A stretch of DNA of 64,000 nt from Niveibacterium sp. SC-1 (GTDB lineage Bacteria > Pseudomonadota > Gammaproteobacteria > Burkholderiales > Rhodocyclaceae), in assembly GCF_038235435.1 (NCBI RefSeq), contig NZ_CP151275.1, forward strand, positions 1 through 64,000, given 5' to 3'. Below the pieces are notes generated by a model. It did not search any database. It was given only the letters and a program-made list of their open reading frames with translations, and was not told the DNA's origin. How positions within the stretch are numbered: the stretch's first letter is position 1; each line of letters begins with the position of its first letter. The translations under genes were made by a program, and so were the position numbers. This document shows positions 1-8,721 of the stretch, one piece after another.

Positions 1-522
1 ATCACCGGCGCCACTCTGGCGCAGGCCGGACACTGGGAGGGCCTGCAGGTCCTGGCCTTCCTGCTCGCCTTCCTCAGCAGCCTCGCGCTCTGGTGGATCT
101 ACTTCGATACCAGCAGCAAGGACGCCAGCCACACCATCGCCCACGCCGCCGACCCCGGCCGCATGGGCGCCTACTTCCACTACCTGCATGTGCTGATCGT
201 GGCGGGCCTGATCGTGGTCGCGGTCGCGAGCGAACTGGTGATCGCGCATCCGCATGGCGAAGCCTCGGTCATCACCCTGGCGGTGCTACTCGGCGGGCCG
301 GCGCTCTATCTTTTCGGCAACGGCTTGTTCCGTCGCGTCGTGTATGGCGGCTTCCCGCGCTCGCATGTCGCCGGCCTCCTGGTGCTCGCCTTGCTCGTGC
401 TCGCCGCGCATTGCGAGCTGCTGGTGCTGGCCAGTCTCGTGCTGGGCGTGCTGATCGCCGTAGCCGTGTGGGATGGCTGCAGCCAGCGGCGCACACCGAC
501 CGCGCACGCCCCGGGTCACTAG
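1..522 (+). CDS. LtrA-like low temperature requirement membrane protein, C-terminal part
   Basis: The window opens inside this gene; 173 residues remain and the start lies to the left. The visible part is almost entirely hydrophobic helices: one around residues 15-35 followed by WWIYFD, then helices near 60-80, 93-106 and 120-155. The WWIYFD element followed by a histidine-bearing loop (HYLHVLIVAG) is what I associate with bacterial low-temperature-requirement A (LtrA) proteins, multi-spanning inner-membrane proteins of unknown biochemical function. Family assignment is by recognition of this pattern. The gene ends in TAG and is followed by a 59-base gap and a convergent gene. Confidence 0.65.
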   Translation: MTGATLAQAGHWEGLQVLAFLLAFLSSLALWWIYFDTSSKDASHTIAHAADPGRMGAYFHYLHVLIVAGLIVVAVASELVIAHPHGEASVITLAVLLGGPALYLFGNGLFRRVVYGGFPRSHVAGLLVLALLVLAAHCELLVLASLVLGVLIAVAVWDGCSQRRTPTAHAPGH

Positions 523-581
523 ATAGGCTGCGGGCAGGCCCTGCTCTTTTGCGAGACACCGGGCGGCGAAGGCGCGGCGCC

Positions 582-1523
582 TCAGCCGGCCGGCAGGACC
601 TTGCCCAGGGCCGCGGCAACTGCGGTACCCGCGGGCAGGCGCAAGCGGTAGAGCTCGGGTTGCGCGGGCAGCGAAAACTGCAGCGTCTCCTCCCCACCCG
701 GCCGCGCAGCCGCCAGGAGCCTGAAGCTCAGCGCCGCGTGCAGGGGCAGGTAGACCACGATCTTGCCGTGCGGCGCCTTGCCTTTCTCCTGCCTGGCCTT
801 GCCGTCCGGCGGGTCGCTCAGGATGCAGAGCGCCCGGTCGGTAATCGCCAGCACACCGGCGGGCGGCGCGGGGCGGCGGAAGAACAGCCAGGCGAAGGGG
901 CGCAGCACGCGTTCCCAGGTCGTCACGCTGGCGAGCTGCTGGCCGGGCGGCAATTGTTCCGCCAGCGCCGCCTGGAACTTGAAGGACAGCGCCCGGGTGT
1001 CGACTTGCGGCGCTCCCTGCGATGCTGTCGTGACGCCGGCGCCCGCGAGGATCAGGAAAGCCGCCGCGCGGAAGAGTTCGACCGACACCATGTTGAAGCC
1101 GACCGTGCAGCGCGCCCGCCCGTCCAGCGTCTCCACCCGCAGGCGACCGCCGAGCAGGATCATCTCCAGTTCGAGCAGCGCGGTGTCGCAGAAGCGGCCG
1201 CTCTGGCAGTCCATGCCGCTCGCAGCTTGCGTCACCAGGAACCAGCGTTCGGCGGTGAGCGCGAGCACGCTCTCGGGGCTGCTGTGGGCAACCGTGCTGA
1301 AGGCTGGCGAGTGGATCAAGCCGCGCAGGGTCACCTCGCTGCCGGCGAGTGCGGCACGCAAGGCCGCGGCATAGGGCGCGGGCAAGTCGTCCAGCGCGGT
1401 AACACTCTCGGCGAAGGGCAAGGTGCGGCCGTATTGGCGTGATTGCTTCCCGAAGGCCGAGCTGCGGAGCAGGGGCTCGGCGACGACTTCGCTGCTTCCG
1501 GGTACTGGAATGGTCTGGTTCAT
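582..1523 (-). CDS. Hypothetical protein with a possible bacterial PH-like domain
   Basis: 313 residues from the ATG at 1523 (MNQTIPVPG). An in-frame start further upstream would add 42 residues rich in Pro/Arg/Gly that look non-coding, so I reject it. The N-terminal half contains a Cys pair region (GMDCQSGRFCDTA) and a beta-rich segment; the C-terminal half has a 'GVLAITDRALCIL' strand followed by a basic loop and 'GKIVVYLPLHAALSFRL', the kind of alternating strand pattern seen in bacterial PH-like domains. There is no signal peptide or membrane helix. No clear Shine-Dalgarno precedes the start. Function unknown; it lies downstream of gcd on the same strand but across a gap of about 300 bases, so co-transcription is doubtful. 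Confidence 0.55.
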   Translation of the reverse strand: MNQTIPVPGSSEVVAEPLLRSSAFGKQSRQYGRTLPFAESVTALDDLPAPYAAALRAALAGSEVTLRGLIHSPAFSTVAHSSPESVLALTAERWFLVTQAASGMDCQSGRFCDTALLELEMILLGGRLRVETLDGRARCTVGFNMVSVELFRAAAFLILAGAGVTTASQGAPQVDTRALSFKFQAALAEQLPPGQQLASVTTWERVLRPFAWLFFRRPAPPAGVLAITDRALCILSDPPDGKARQEKGKAPHGKIVVYLPLHAALSFRLLAAARPGGEETLQFSLPAQPELYRLRLPAGTAVAAALGKVLPAG

Positions 1524-1690
1524 GGCGAGGGCATCCGTAGGTTGCGCTGCGCCCGACGATAGCGGACGACTTGGGCGGGCATGCGGCCCCGGGTCAACCA
1601 GCGCGTTGGGCCCGGGGCCGGACTCGCGCGTCCCTGCCCGGTGCGCCATCGGGTCTTCGCGCCGCCGGCGACGGCCGGGCCCGTTGGCGG

Positions 1691-1771
1691 GGCCGACAAG
1701 TGCGCGTGTAGTTCGACCGCCGGCACGCTGGCGAGTGCCCGCGAAAGTAGACCGTCGCGCCGGGCGTGCCC
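1691..1771 (-). pseudogene. Decayed 3' end of a second osmC gene
   Basis: Read on the minus strand, this stretch encodes RRDGLLSRALASVPAVEL followed by HAHLSA, which aligns without gaps to the last residues of the intact OsmC at 4328-4765 (KRDCPLSKALASVPTIEL, DATLLA). A 15-base block (cggcacgctggcgag) is identical in both. Nothing upstream of the block resembles the rest of OsmC and the reading frame is not bounded by a plausible start. I read it as a relic of a duplicated or replaced osmC. The surrounding 1524-1821 gap holds nothing else I can recognise. Confidence 0.55.
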
Positions 1772-1821
1772 AGGACCGGAAAACGTGTAGTCCGCCGGCC
1801 CCGCACGCGCCCGGGCGCTGG

Positions 1822-4224
1822 CTAGCTCGGCGGCAAGGCGTAGGCGATCACGTAGTCGCCCGACTTCGTGCCGAGCGAGCCATGGCCGCCGGCGGTGACC
1901 AGCAGGAACTGCCGGCCGCTGCGATCGGCGTAGGTCATCGGCGTCGCCTGGCCACCGGCGGGCAGGCGCGACTGCCATAGCTGCTTGCCGGTGCTCACCT
2001 CATAGGCCCGCACGTAGTAGTCCAGCGTGCCGGAGAGGAAGGCCACGCCGCCGGCCGTGATGATGCTGCCGCCCAGGCTGGGCACGCCCAGCGGCAGGGG
2101 CACCGGCACTGGTGCGCTGTCGCGGATGGTGCCGTTCTTGTGCTGCCACACCACCGCATGGGTCTTGAGATCCACGCCGGCGACATAGCCCCAGGGCGGT
2201 GCCTGGCAGGGAATGCCCAGCGGCGAGAGGAAGGGCTTGAGCTCGAAGTCCCAGGGAATCCCGGCCACCTTCTTGATGCCGTTGTTCTCGCTCGTTGCTT
2301 CCTTGCCGCCGGCCGCGCTGCCCTTGGCGATCAGGCGCGAGGTGAAAGCCATGTAGTCCGGGTTGGCGATCATCACCTGGTTGACCGGGTCGACCGAAAT
2401 GCCGCCCCAGTCGAAGACGCCGAAATTTCCCGGATAGACCAGCGAGCCTTCGGTGGAGGGCGGGGTGAACATGCCCTCGTAGCGCAGCGAGCGGAACTTG
2501 ACCCGGCACCAGAGCTGGTCGAAGGCCGTGCTGCCCCACATGTCCGATTCCCTGAGCTCTGGCGGGCTGAAGTTGAGTGCGGACAAGGGCTGCGTCGGCG
2601 CCGTGCGGTCGTCGGGCACGGCGCCGCCCGGACGCGGCACCTCGGTGATCGGCGCGATGGCCGAGCCGTCGCGCCGATCCAGCACATAGATGCTGCCCTG
2701 CTTGGTCGAAGCGACCAGCGCCGGCTTCACGCCCTCGGCCGTCTGCAGGTCCACCAGGCTGGGCTGTCCGCCCACGTCCATGTCCCACAGGTCATGATGG
2801 GTGAACTGGTGCGCCCAGCGCGGCTTGCCGGTGGCAATGTCGAGCGCGACCACGCCGGCTGCGAAGCGCTCCGATTCCGGCGTGCGCTGACCGCCCCACT
2901 GGTCCGGCGTCTGGTTGCCCATCGGCAGGTAGAGCAGGCCGAGATTCTCGTCCACGCTGAACACCGACCACATGTTGGGCGAATTGCGGGTGTAGATGTG
3001 CGGGTCGGACACCGGCTCGGTCTGGTCCGGGCGACCCGGATCCCAGTTCCACACCAGATGGCCGTCGTGCACGTCATACGCGCGGATCACGCCCGAGGGT
3101 TCGTCGTTGGAGACGTTGTCCGAAACATGGCCGCCGATGATCACCAGGTCGCGCGTCACCGCCGCGGGCGAGGTCGAGTAGTAGCCGCCTGGCTTGAAGC
3201 TGCCGATATGCGTGCGCAGGTTCACCGTGCCCTTGTCGCCGAAGTCCGGGCAGGGCGTGCCGGTGTCCGCATCGAGCGCGATCAGTCGCGCGTCCGCGGT
3301 GGGCAGGAAGAGGCGTCGCGGGCAGGCGTGGGACGTGTCGGCAGCGGCACCCTCCGCGGCGTAGCGCGCGTCGTCGTGATACGAGACGCCGCGGCAGGTC
3401 ATGTGCTCGAAATGCTTGAAGCCTTCCGGGCTCTGGATCTGCGGATCGAAGCGCCAGCGCACGCGGCCCGAGCTCGCGTCGAGCGCGATCAGCTTGCTGT
3501 GCGGCGTACACACGTAGAGCGTGTCGCCGATCTTGAGCGGCGTGTTCTCGTCGGTGGTCTCGGTCGGGTCATCCGGGCCGGGCGCGTCCCCGGTGCGGAA
3601 CTGCCACGCGACCTTGAGCGTGCCGGCGTTCTGCGGCGTGATCTGGGTCAGCGATGAATACCGGGTGCCGCCGGCCGGGCCACCATAGGTCGGCCACTCG
3701 TCCGGGGCGGACTGGCTGGCAGGCGCCGAGGCCACGGCCGCCGGCGCGGTGCCTCCCAGCGCAAGCGTGCCCGCCTGGTCGTGGTAGTCGACGACGCCGG
3801 AGATCACGCTCACGCAGGCCACGATGATCGCCGCCGCCCACAAGGGCGACGCCACCTGCGCACGGCTCATTGGCAGTCGTACTTCGAGGCTGCGCAATAT
3901 CCAGGGCGTGGTCAGCCAGAGCCCGAGCACGAACCATATCCAGAGCCGCGGCACCAGCTGCCACCAGTCGAAGCGAACTTCCGCGAGCGCCCAGACCGTG
4001 CTGCCGAAAAGCACCATCGCATAGAGCCAGAGCGCATAGGGCGAACGGCGCGCGAGCAGGATCGCGGTCAGCAGCACACCCAGTCCGGCGATCAGGTAGT
4101 ACCAGGAACCGCCCAGCGCGGTGAGCGCGGTGCCCCCGACGATGAAGACCAGGCCGGCGAGCGCAAGCACCACGCTGGTGAGAAGGGTGAGCATGGCCGG
4201 GCGGGGCCGTGGGTCCTGGACCAT
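1822..4224 (-). CDS. gcd: Membrane-bound PQQ-dependent glucose dehydrogenase
   Basis: 800 residues, close to the roughly 796 of the E. coli enzyme. Five hydrophobic helices occupy about residues 8-130, then a periplasmic eight-bladed PQQ propeller begins near '[17 protein letters not shown]'. Typical landmarks are CRGVSYHDD, '[19 protein letters not shown]', [25 protein letters not shown] and a C-terminal LLVTAGGHG. The family oxidises D-glucose (some members quinate or shikimate) to gluconolactone in the periplasm and passes electrons to ubiquinone; PQQ must be made elsewhere, since no pqq genes are in the window. The start at 4224 has AGGAG eight bases upstream; an alternative in-frame start at 4275 lacks one. 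Glucose rather than quinate specificity is inferred from similarity to E. coli Gcd segments I remember. Confidence 0.85.
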   Translation of the reverse strand: MVQDPRPRPAMLTLLTSVVLALAGLVFIVGGTALTALGGSWYYLIAGLGVLLTAILLARRSPYALWLYAMVLFGSTVWALAEVRFDWWQLVPRLWIWFVLGLWLTTPWILRSLEVRLPMSRAQVASPLWAAAIIVACVSVISGVVDYHDQAGTLALGGTAPAAVASAPASQSAPDEWPTYGGPAGGTRYSSLTQITPQNAGTLKVAWQFRTGDAPGPDDPTETTDENTPLKIGDTLYVCTPHSKLIALDASSGRVRWRFDPQIQSPEGFKHFEHMTCRGVSYHDDARYAAEGAAADTSHACPRRLFLPTADARLIALDADTGTPCPDFGDKGTVNLRTHIGSFKPGGYYSTSPAAVTRDLVIIGGHVSDNVSNDEPSGVIRAYDVHDGHLVWNWDPGRPDQTEPVSDPHIYTRNSPNMWSVFSVDENLGLLYLPMGNQTPDQWGGQRTPESERFAAGVVALDIATGKPRWAHQFTHHDLWDMDVGGQPSLVDLQTAEGVKPALVASTKQGSIYVLDRRDGSAIAPITEVPRPGGAVPDDRTAPTQPLSALNFSPPELRESDMWGSTAFDQLWCRVKFRSLRYEGMFTPPSTEGSLVYPGNFGVFDWGGISVDPVNQVMIANPDYMAFTSRLIAKGSAAGGKEATSENNGIKKVAGIPWDFELKPFLSPLGIPCQAPPWGYVAGVDLKTHAVVWQHKNGTIRDSAPVPVPLPLGVPSLGGSIITAGGVAFLSGTLDYYVRAYEVSTGKQLWQSRLPAGGQATPMTYADRSGRQFLLVTAGGHGSLGTKSGDYVIAYALPPS

Positions 4225-4327
4225 GTCTGCAAGCTCCTGGTGGGATGTGGCGTGAGGACGCGGCGACGCCACCACATGGAGGACGACCGCGGAGGGAGAC
4301 GGATCTCGGCCGTCTCCACAGCTGCGC

Positions 4328-4765
4328 TCAGGCGAGCAGGGTCGCGTCCAGCTCTATCGTCGGCACGCTGGCGAGCGCCTTCGAAAGCGGGCAGTCGCGC
4401 TTGGCGCCCTCGGCGATCTCGCGGAATTTGGCGATCTCGATGCCGGGCACGCGCGCCTTGAGTTCGAGCACGATGCGGTCGATCAGAAAGCCCGCGCCAT
4501 CGGTCTTCAGGTTTACTTTGGCGCGCGTGTTGATCTGTGCCGTGGCATAGCCCGCCTTGTCGCAGGCGAAGGAGAAGGCCATGGTGAAGCAGGCCGCGTG
4601 CGCCGCGGCCAGCAGTTCCTCGGGGTTGGTGCCGGCCTCGTCATTCTCGAAGCGGCTGGCAAAGCCGTAGGGGTAGGCCTTGATCGCGCCGGTCTCGGTG
4701 CTGATCAGTCCCTTGCCCTCCTTGCCGCGGCCGGTCCATTCGATGGTGGCAATCTTTTCGCTCAT
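4328..4765 (-). CDS. osmC: OsmC-family peroxiredoxin
   Basis: 145 residues, the usual length of OsmC. The two redox cysteines are in AAHAACFTMAFS (about residue 59) and AKRDCPLSKAL (about residue 124), the arrangement that reduces organic hydroperoxides in the cytoplasm. The catalytic Arg/Glu region 'NPEELLAAAHAACF' is intact. The gene sits upstream of gcd on the same strand with about 100 bases between, so it may be co-transcribed. A decayed copy of its last 27 codons lies beyond the far end of gcd. Confidence 0.9.
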   Translation of the reverse strand: MSEKIATIEWTGRGKEGKGLISTETGAIKAYPYGFASRFENDEAGTNPEELLAAAHAACFTMAFSFACDKAGYATAQINTRAKVNLKTDGAGFLIDRIVLELKARVPGIEIAKFREIAEGAKRDCPLSKALASVPTIELDATLLA

Positions 4766-4804
4766 GCTGGGTGCTCCTCTGCGCTTGCGTGAAGCGGCCG
4801 GCCC

Positions 4805-5872
4805 TTACTTCGGGCGCGGTCGCGCGAGATCGCGGTCCGGCCGACTCAGGGAACCGCTACGGGAAAGGTCGACGGCGCGCGCGACTGCGCGCGCCACGTT
4901 GCGGACCTCGCCCTGGAAACCGCTGTCTGCGTCCAGGGCTTCGTGGCTGTCGGCATAGCTTTCGTAGTAGCCCACGTAGCGGTCCAGCCGCGACGCCGCA
5001 CCGGCATCCACCAGGCCCATCCAGTCGAGCCAGTCGGTGAGCGCGCGGCGATGGCTCTCCACCCCCGCGACGTCGCCGTGCACCACCACGCCATAGACTC
5101 GATCGGCCAGGTGCTTGGGGTAGTGCCATTCCGGCTCCAGCGCCTTGGCCTCCGCTGCCTTTTTGCCATGCGTGCTGGTGGGATCGGGATTGCCGCCGTC
5201 CGCGCAGACCAGGCGGTCGATCATCAGCTTGAGCGGCGAGGGCGACTGGTACCAGTAAGTGGGCGCCACGATGAGCACGCCGTGGGCGGCGACCCAGCGC
5301 TCGTAGATCTCCGCCATCCAGTCGTTCACCTGGCCCAGCGAATGGTTGGGGTAGCAGGTGCACGGCCAGTGGCAGAGCGGCATCGCGGTCGACACGCAGC
5401 CCTTGCAGGGATGGATGTGACGCTCGTATTCGGACGTCACGAGCGAGAGGTCAAGCAGGTCGACCAGCAGTCCTTTGTCTTCCAGCACCTCGCGCGCGAG
5501 GCCGGCAATACGCCAGCTCTTCGACACTTCGCCGGGGCAGGTGCCGTCGTTGCGCGCGCTGCCGTTGATCAGGAGCACACGGGAGGGCGCGCTCGGGTCG
5601 CGCCGCTGCACCTCGGCGACTTCCAGCCGCAAGCGCGTCTCCAGCCACTCGACTGACAGTTCGTAGCCGGGGTCGGCGAAGCCCTTGCCTGCCTTGCGGA
5701 TGATCGGCGCCTTGCGGCCGGCTTCGTGGGCTTCCCAGGCGATCGCCTCGAGTCGCGCGATCGCGTCCTTCTCGCCGGCGAAGGCCGGGTCGTAGAAGCG
5801 CTGCTCGAAGCGCGTGCGGAAGGCCTCGCGGGAAAGGCTGCCCTCGATCTGTCCCTTGCGGATGCTGCTCAT
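4805..5872 (-). CDS. Flavodoxin-fold NADPH-dependent FMN reductase-like protein
   Basis: 355 residues from ATG 5872. After a 100-residue N-terminal region, a flavodoxin-like fold starts at RVLLINGSARNDGTCPG (phosphate-binding loop for FMN) and continues through 'GVLIVAPTYWYQSPSPLKLM' (isoalloxazine-contacting loop). Between them lies a dense cysteine cluster, HPCKGCVSTAMPLCHWPCTC, as in iron-sulfur or disulfide-bearing members of the NADPH-dependent FMN reductase/multimeric flavodoxin group. The likely role is cytoplasmic flavin-dependent reduction of quinones or nitro compounds; the true substrate is unknown. A longer in-frame start at 6067 gives an Arg/Pro/Cys-rich extension overlapping the neighbouring gene and is rejected. 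Confidence 0.75.
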   Translation of the reverse strand: MSSIRKGQIEGSLSREAFRTRFEQRFYDPAFAGEKDAIARLEAIAWEAHEAGRKAPIIRKAGKGFADPGYELSVEWLETRLRLEVAEVQRRDPSAPSRVLLINGSARNDGTCPGEVSKSWRIAGLAREVLEDKGLLVDLLDLSLVTSEYERHIHPCKGCVSTAMPLCHWPCTCYPNHSLGQVNDWMAEIYERWVAAHGVLIVAPTYWYQSPSPLKLMIDRLVCADGGNPDPTSTHGKKAAEAKALEPEWHYPKHLADRVYGVVVHGDVAGVESHRRALTDWLDWMGLVDAGAASRLDRYVGYYESYADSHEALDADSGFQGEVRNVARAVARAVDLSRSGSLSRPDRDLARPRPK

Positions 5873-6030
5873 GGATGACCCGCCAGATGGGTGAGCAGGC
5901 AGTATCCCGGCTGCGCCGGCGAACCAGCATCGGACGCAGCCGCGCGGCGCTGGCGGTGCAGTCCTACAGGCCGGGGCGGGGCCTGCACCCCGGTTACCGC
6001 GCACCCCGCAACGGGTCACCGGAAAGCGGG

Positions 6031-6594
6031 TCAACCGGAAAGAAGTCCCCGCAGTTCGTCCTTGCACTGGCGCACCTGCCTTCGCACGACGTCCGGGTCG
6101 CGATAAGCCTGGGCCAGCACGGCGGCGCCTTGGAGCTGCGAGAGAAGGCGTTCCGCGAGCTGGCCGGCTTCCCGCGCAGGAAGCTGTCGCGCCAGCCTCT
6201 CATGCAGCCAGATCTGGATCTCGCGCAGGCTTGTCGCCGCCGCCGGAAGCGCGCCCTGCTCGCCCTTGCCGAGTTCCGTGCACAGCGAGCCGACAGGGCA
6301 GCCGCAGCGCGACAGGTCCTCTGCCTGTCCCTGCACCATATCGAGAAAGGACTCGATTTCCTCGCGCGCCGTATTGGTGCACCCCGAGGAGGCCATCGTT
6401 CCGAAAAGCCGTTCCCTGCGCGTGCGGGCGACGGTCTCCAGCAAGGCATCCTTCGTGCGGAAGTAGTACGCGACGTTCCCCTTGAGGACGCCGGCCCGAC
6501 GCGCCACCTCGGCGATGGACATTCCGCCGGCGCCGCGCTCGCGGATGACCTGGTCCGCGGCCTCGAGAATGCGTGCCCGGGTGGCGGCGCTCAT
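6031..6594 (-). CDS. TetR-family transcriptional regulator
   Basis: 187 residues. The N-terminal helix-turn-helix is canonical: ILEAADQVIRERGAGGMSIA, EVARRAGVLKGNVAYYFRTK, DALLETVA. The C-terminal ligand domain carries three close cysteines (SGCTNT, SRCGCPVGSLC), which may make it responsive to electrophiles or oxidation; that is inference. Its start overlaps the stop of the upstream peroxiredoxin-like gene by 4 bases (ATGA), so the two are translationally coupled. Together with the flavodoxin-type reductase just downstream this looks like a small redox-defence unit. Confidence 0.85.
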   Translation of the reverse strand: MSAATRARILEAADQVIRERGAGGMSIAEVARRAGVLKGNVAYYFRTKDALLETVARTRRERLFGTMASSGCTNTAREEIESFLDMVQGQAEDLSRCGCPVGSLCTELGKGEQGALPAAATSLREIQIWLHERLARQLPAREAGQLAERLLSQLQGAAVLAQAYRDPDVVRRQVRQCKDELRGLLSG

Positions 6595-7133
6595 GTCGCC
6601 CGCGCGCCCTGGAGCCAGCTCTCCACGGCGGCTATCGGAACATGGTCGTCGATCGTGCGACCGTAGTAGGACAGGGCGATCCGCCCGTCCGGCGCGATCA
6701 GGAAATCGGCGGGCGCCCGATGGACCGGGCCGCTGATGCGTCCCGGCAGGAAGCCCTTGGTGAAGGCGGTTACCGCGCTGCGGATAACCGCCAGTGAGAG
6801 CAGCGCTCCCCAGCGGGTCTCGACGCCGAAGCGGCGATAGAGCTGGAGTTGTGGATCCGGTACCAGAGGGAACGGCGCCTGGTGCCTGTCCATGTAGCGT
6901 GTCATCTCTTCGGCGGATGACTGAAACACGCCTAGCACGGACAGGCCGGCCGCGGAAAGCCGGGGGTAGGCGTCGATCAGCCGATGGACCCGCAAGTTGC
7001 AGACCGGACAGGACGCGTAGCGATAGAAAGAAAGCAGGACGGGCCGCCCTCGCATCTCGGCCAGATCGACGATTCCGCCGGAGATGTCGGGGGCACGCAG
7101 AAGCGGCGCAGGCTTGTTTGGCGTAAGGCGCAT
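6591..7133 (-). CDS. Peroxiredoxin-like (AhpC/TSA, thioredoxin-fold) protein
   Basis: 180 residues from ATG 7133, preceded by GGAAC at a suitable distance. The thioredoxin-fold core starts at 'GGIVDLAEMRGRPVLLSFYR', followed by YASCPVCNLRV: a CxxC motif at the position of the peroxidatic cysteine in AhpC/TSA proteins. Later strands (LSVLGVFQSSAEEM, PAPFPLVPDP-like segment, ADFLIAPDGRIALSYYG) also match the family. It probably reduces peroxides or acts as a thiol reductase in the cytoplasm. It is coupled to the TetR gene by a 4-base overlap, so the regulator is probably autoregulated along with it. Confidence 0.75.
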   Translation of the reverse strand: MRLTPNKPAPLLRAPDISGGIVDLAEMRGRPVLLSFYRYASCPVCNLRVHRLIDAYPRLSAAGLSVLGVFQSSAEEMTRYMDRHQAPFPLVPDPQLQLYRRFGVETRWGALLSLAVIRSAVTAFTKGFLPGRISGPVHRAPADFLIAPDGRIALSYYGRTIDDHVPIAAVESWLQGARAT

Positions 7134-7336
7134 GTCATGTTCCGTCGGGGCCTGGGGTGCGCCCATCCTTTTTGGCCGGCCGTCCAAATGTCAAGCCCGG
7201 CGCGCGTCGATCCGAGTCCTCGCCCGCGTCACGCGTGTCGAAGCGATGTGGCGACTTCTCGCCTGCCGGGGCGAAGAAGTGCCGGCCGTCGAGTTTGTTG
7301 CGCACGCACAGCGCGCTGCACGCGGCACTTGGCGCA

Positions 7337-7798
7337 TCAGTCCTTGTCGAGGTTGGCGCGCATGTGAGTGATCACCGCCTGGAACCCCGCCAACTGCTCG
7401 GCGCTCAGACCCTGGACCAGTTGCTTGCCCAGCCTGCGGCGTTCCTGCAGGAACGCCTTGCATTCGGCCAGGCCCTCTTCGGTCGGCCGCAGGCAAAGGC
7501 TGCGGCCGTCCTGCGGATTGGCTTCGGCTTTGAGCAGGCCGCGCTCGATCAAAGACTTGATCAGGCGCGCCACCTGCGCCTTGTCGCGGCCGCTGTGCGC
7601 CACCAGGTCGGTCTGCGTGGCCCCGGGGTGGCGCATGAAGAAGCCCAGGGCGCGTGCCTCCATCGGCGGGGGCGCATTGGCGTCCTCGCGGCGCGGCCGA
7701 TGCAGATGGGCGCGGATCGCGTGGGTCAGCTCATGCAGCGCTTCGAGCGCGTCGGGCAGGGCGGAGGATGAAGACGGAGACGAGGAATTGTTGCTCAT
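7337..7798 (-). CDS. MarR-family transcriptional regulator
   Basis: 153 residues. After a Ser-rich N-terminal tail, the winged helix-turn-helix is clear: FFMRHPGATQTDLVAHSGRD, KAQVARLIKSLIERGLLKAE, with the wing 'ANPQDGRSLCLRPTEEGLAE' ending in the DxRxxxLxLTxxG-type signature of MarR. It is transcribed away from the siderophore-interacting protein gene; the 106-base gap between them holds two matching inverted repeats that lie on that gene's promoter, so I infer direct repression. The window's sequence does not show the inducer; iron or a siderophore-like ligand is a guess from the neighbour. Confidence 0.85.
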   Translation of the reverse strand: MSNNSSSPSSSSALPDALEALHELTHAIRAHLHRPRREDANAPPPMEARALGFFMRHPGATQTDLVAHSGRDKAQVARLIKSLIERGLLKAEANPQDGRSLCLRPTEEGLAECKAFLQERRRLGKQLVQGLSAEQLAGFQAVITHMRANLDKD

Positions 7799-7808
7799 GG
7801 GTGAATAT

Positions 7809-7825
7809 GGTTGACATCATCAACC
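7809..7825. promoter_or_regulatory. MarR operator box 1 (GGTTGACATCATCAACC)
   Basis: A 17-base inverted repeat, GGTTGA-N5-TCAACC, with perfect arms. It contains the -35 hexamer of the rightward promoter at 7811-7839. A second near-identical box starts 31 bases further on, about three helical turns away, so two dimers could bind the same DNA face. Confidence 0.7.
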
Positions 7826-7839
7826 ACTTTGCCTAGATT
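7811..7839 (+). promoter_or_regulatory. Sigma-70 promoter for the siderophore-interacting protein gene
   Basis: TTGACA (7811-7816), a 17-base spacer and TAGATT (7834-7839). The expected transcription start falls near 7846, inside the second MarR box. Both boxes would therefore block this promoter when occupied. Confidence 0.7.
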
Positions 7840-7856
7840 GGTTGATGTTATCAATC
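7840..7856. promoter_or_regulatory. MarR operator box 2 (GGTTGATGTTATCAATC)
   Basis: Inverted repeat GGTTGA-N5-TCAATC, one mismatch between arms, the same half-sites and spacing as box 1. It covers the predicted transcription start of the rightward gene. Confidence 0.65.
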
Positions 7857-7904
7857 ATTTGCGTGGCCGCGTAGTCCCTTGCGTCGTGTCACGCCCAGAG
7901 GCCT

Positions 7905-8714
7905 ATGAAAGACGAAACCCAGGACACCCTGCCGCGCATCGGCGAACGCATCCGCCTGCCCGTAAAACTGCGCCGCCTCACGGTCGCGCGCGTCACGCCG
8001 CTGAGCCCGCACATGGCGCGCATCACTTTCACTGGCGAGGACCTCGCCGACTTCCAGAGCCCCGGCTTTGGCGACCATGTGAAGCTGATGCTGCCGCAGC
8101 CCGGCCAGGCCGCGCCCGATCTTCCCACGCTTGGCCCGGAAGGCCCGGTGATGGCGGAAGGCGCCGTGCGTCCCGTGATGCGCGACTACACGCCGCGGCG
8201 TTTCGACCCGGCTGCGCGCGAGCTAGACATCGAATTCGTGTTGCATGAGGACGGTCCGGCGGGCCGCTGGGCTGCGCAGGCGGCGCCAGGCCAGGTGGTC
8301 GGCGTCGGTGGCCCGCGCGGCAGCCTGGCGCTGCCGGACGACCTGCCCTGGCATCTGCTGATCGGCGACGAGAGCGCCCTGCCGGCGATCGCCCGTCGTC
8401 TCGAAGAACTGCCGGAGAGCGTGCCGGTCTTCGTCCGCATCCATACCGCGGACCGCGCCGATCGGCGCGAGCTCACCAGCGCGGCCGCCCTGAACCTCGC
8501 GTGGTCGCCCACCGAGGTAGGCCTGATCGAGACGGTGCGCAAACTGGCCCTGCCCCCCGGCCGCGGTTTCGCCTGGGTCGCTGCTGAGTCCTCTCTGGCG
8601 CAGACGCTGCGCCGCGTCCTGCTCGAAGAGGTCGGGCTCGACAAGGGCCAGGTGCGCGCCCAGGCCTACTGGAAGCGCGGCGAAGCCGACCACCACGACA
8701 AGTTCGAGGACTGA
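7905..8714 (+). CDS. Siderophore-interacting protein (FAD-binding ferric-siderophore reductase)
   Basis: 269 residues. The N-terminal FAD-binding barrel runs to about residue 135, with 'MARITFTGEDLADF' and the flavin-contact segment RDYTPRRFDP; the C-terminal NAD(P)H-like domain follows from 'WHLLIGDESALPAIARRLEE' to the family's typical end, VRAQAYWKRGEADHH. Members (ViuB, E. coli YqjH) reduce ferric siderophore complexes in the cytoplasm to release iron. GAGG precedes the ATG. The gene is divergent from a MarR regulator with paired operators over its promoter. It converges on the aldo/keto reductase gene with only 7 bases between stops. Confidence 0.9.
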   Translation: MKDETQDTLPRIGERIRLPVKLRRLTVARVTPLSPHMARITFTGEDLADFQSPGFGDHVKLMLPQPGQAAPDLPTLGPEGPVMAEGAVRPVMRDYTPRRFDPAARELDIEFVLHEDGPAGRWAAQAAPGQVVGVGGPRGSLALPDDLPWHLLIGDESALPAIARRLEELPESVPVFVRIHTADRADRRELTSAAALNLAWSPTEVGLIETVRKLALPPGRGFAWVAAESSLAQTLRRVLLEEVGLDKGQVRAQAYWKRGEADHHDKFED

Positions 8715-8721
8715 GCCGGGT

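Noticed and set aside
2140..3657. 500-codon open frame on the plus strand inside gcd
   Set aside because: Antisense to the propeller of glucose dehydrogenase; composition is typical of shadow frames and no motif is present.
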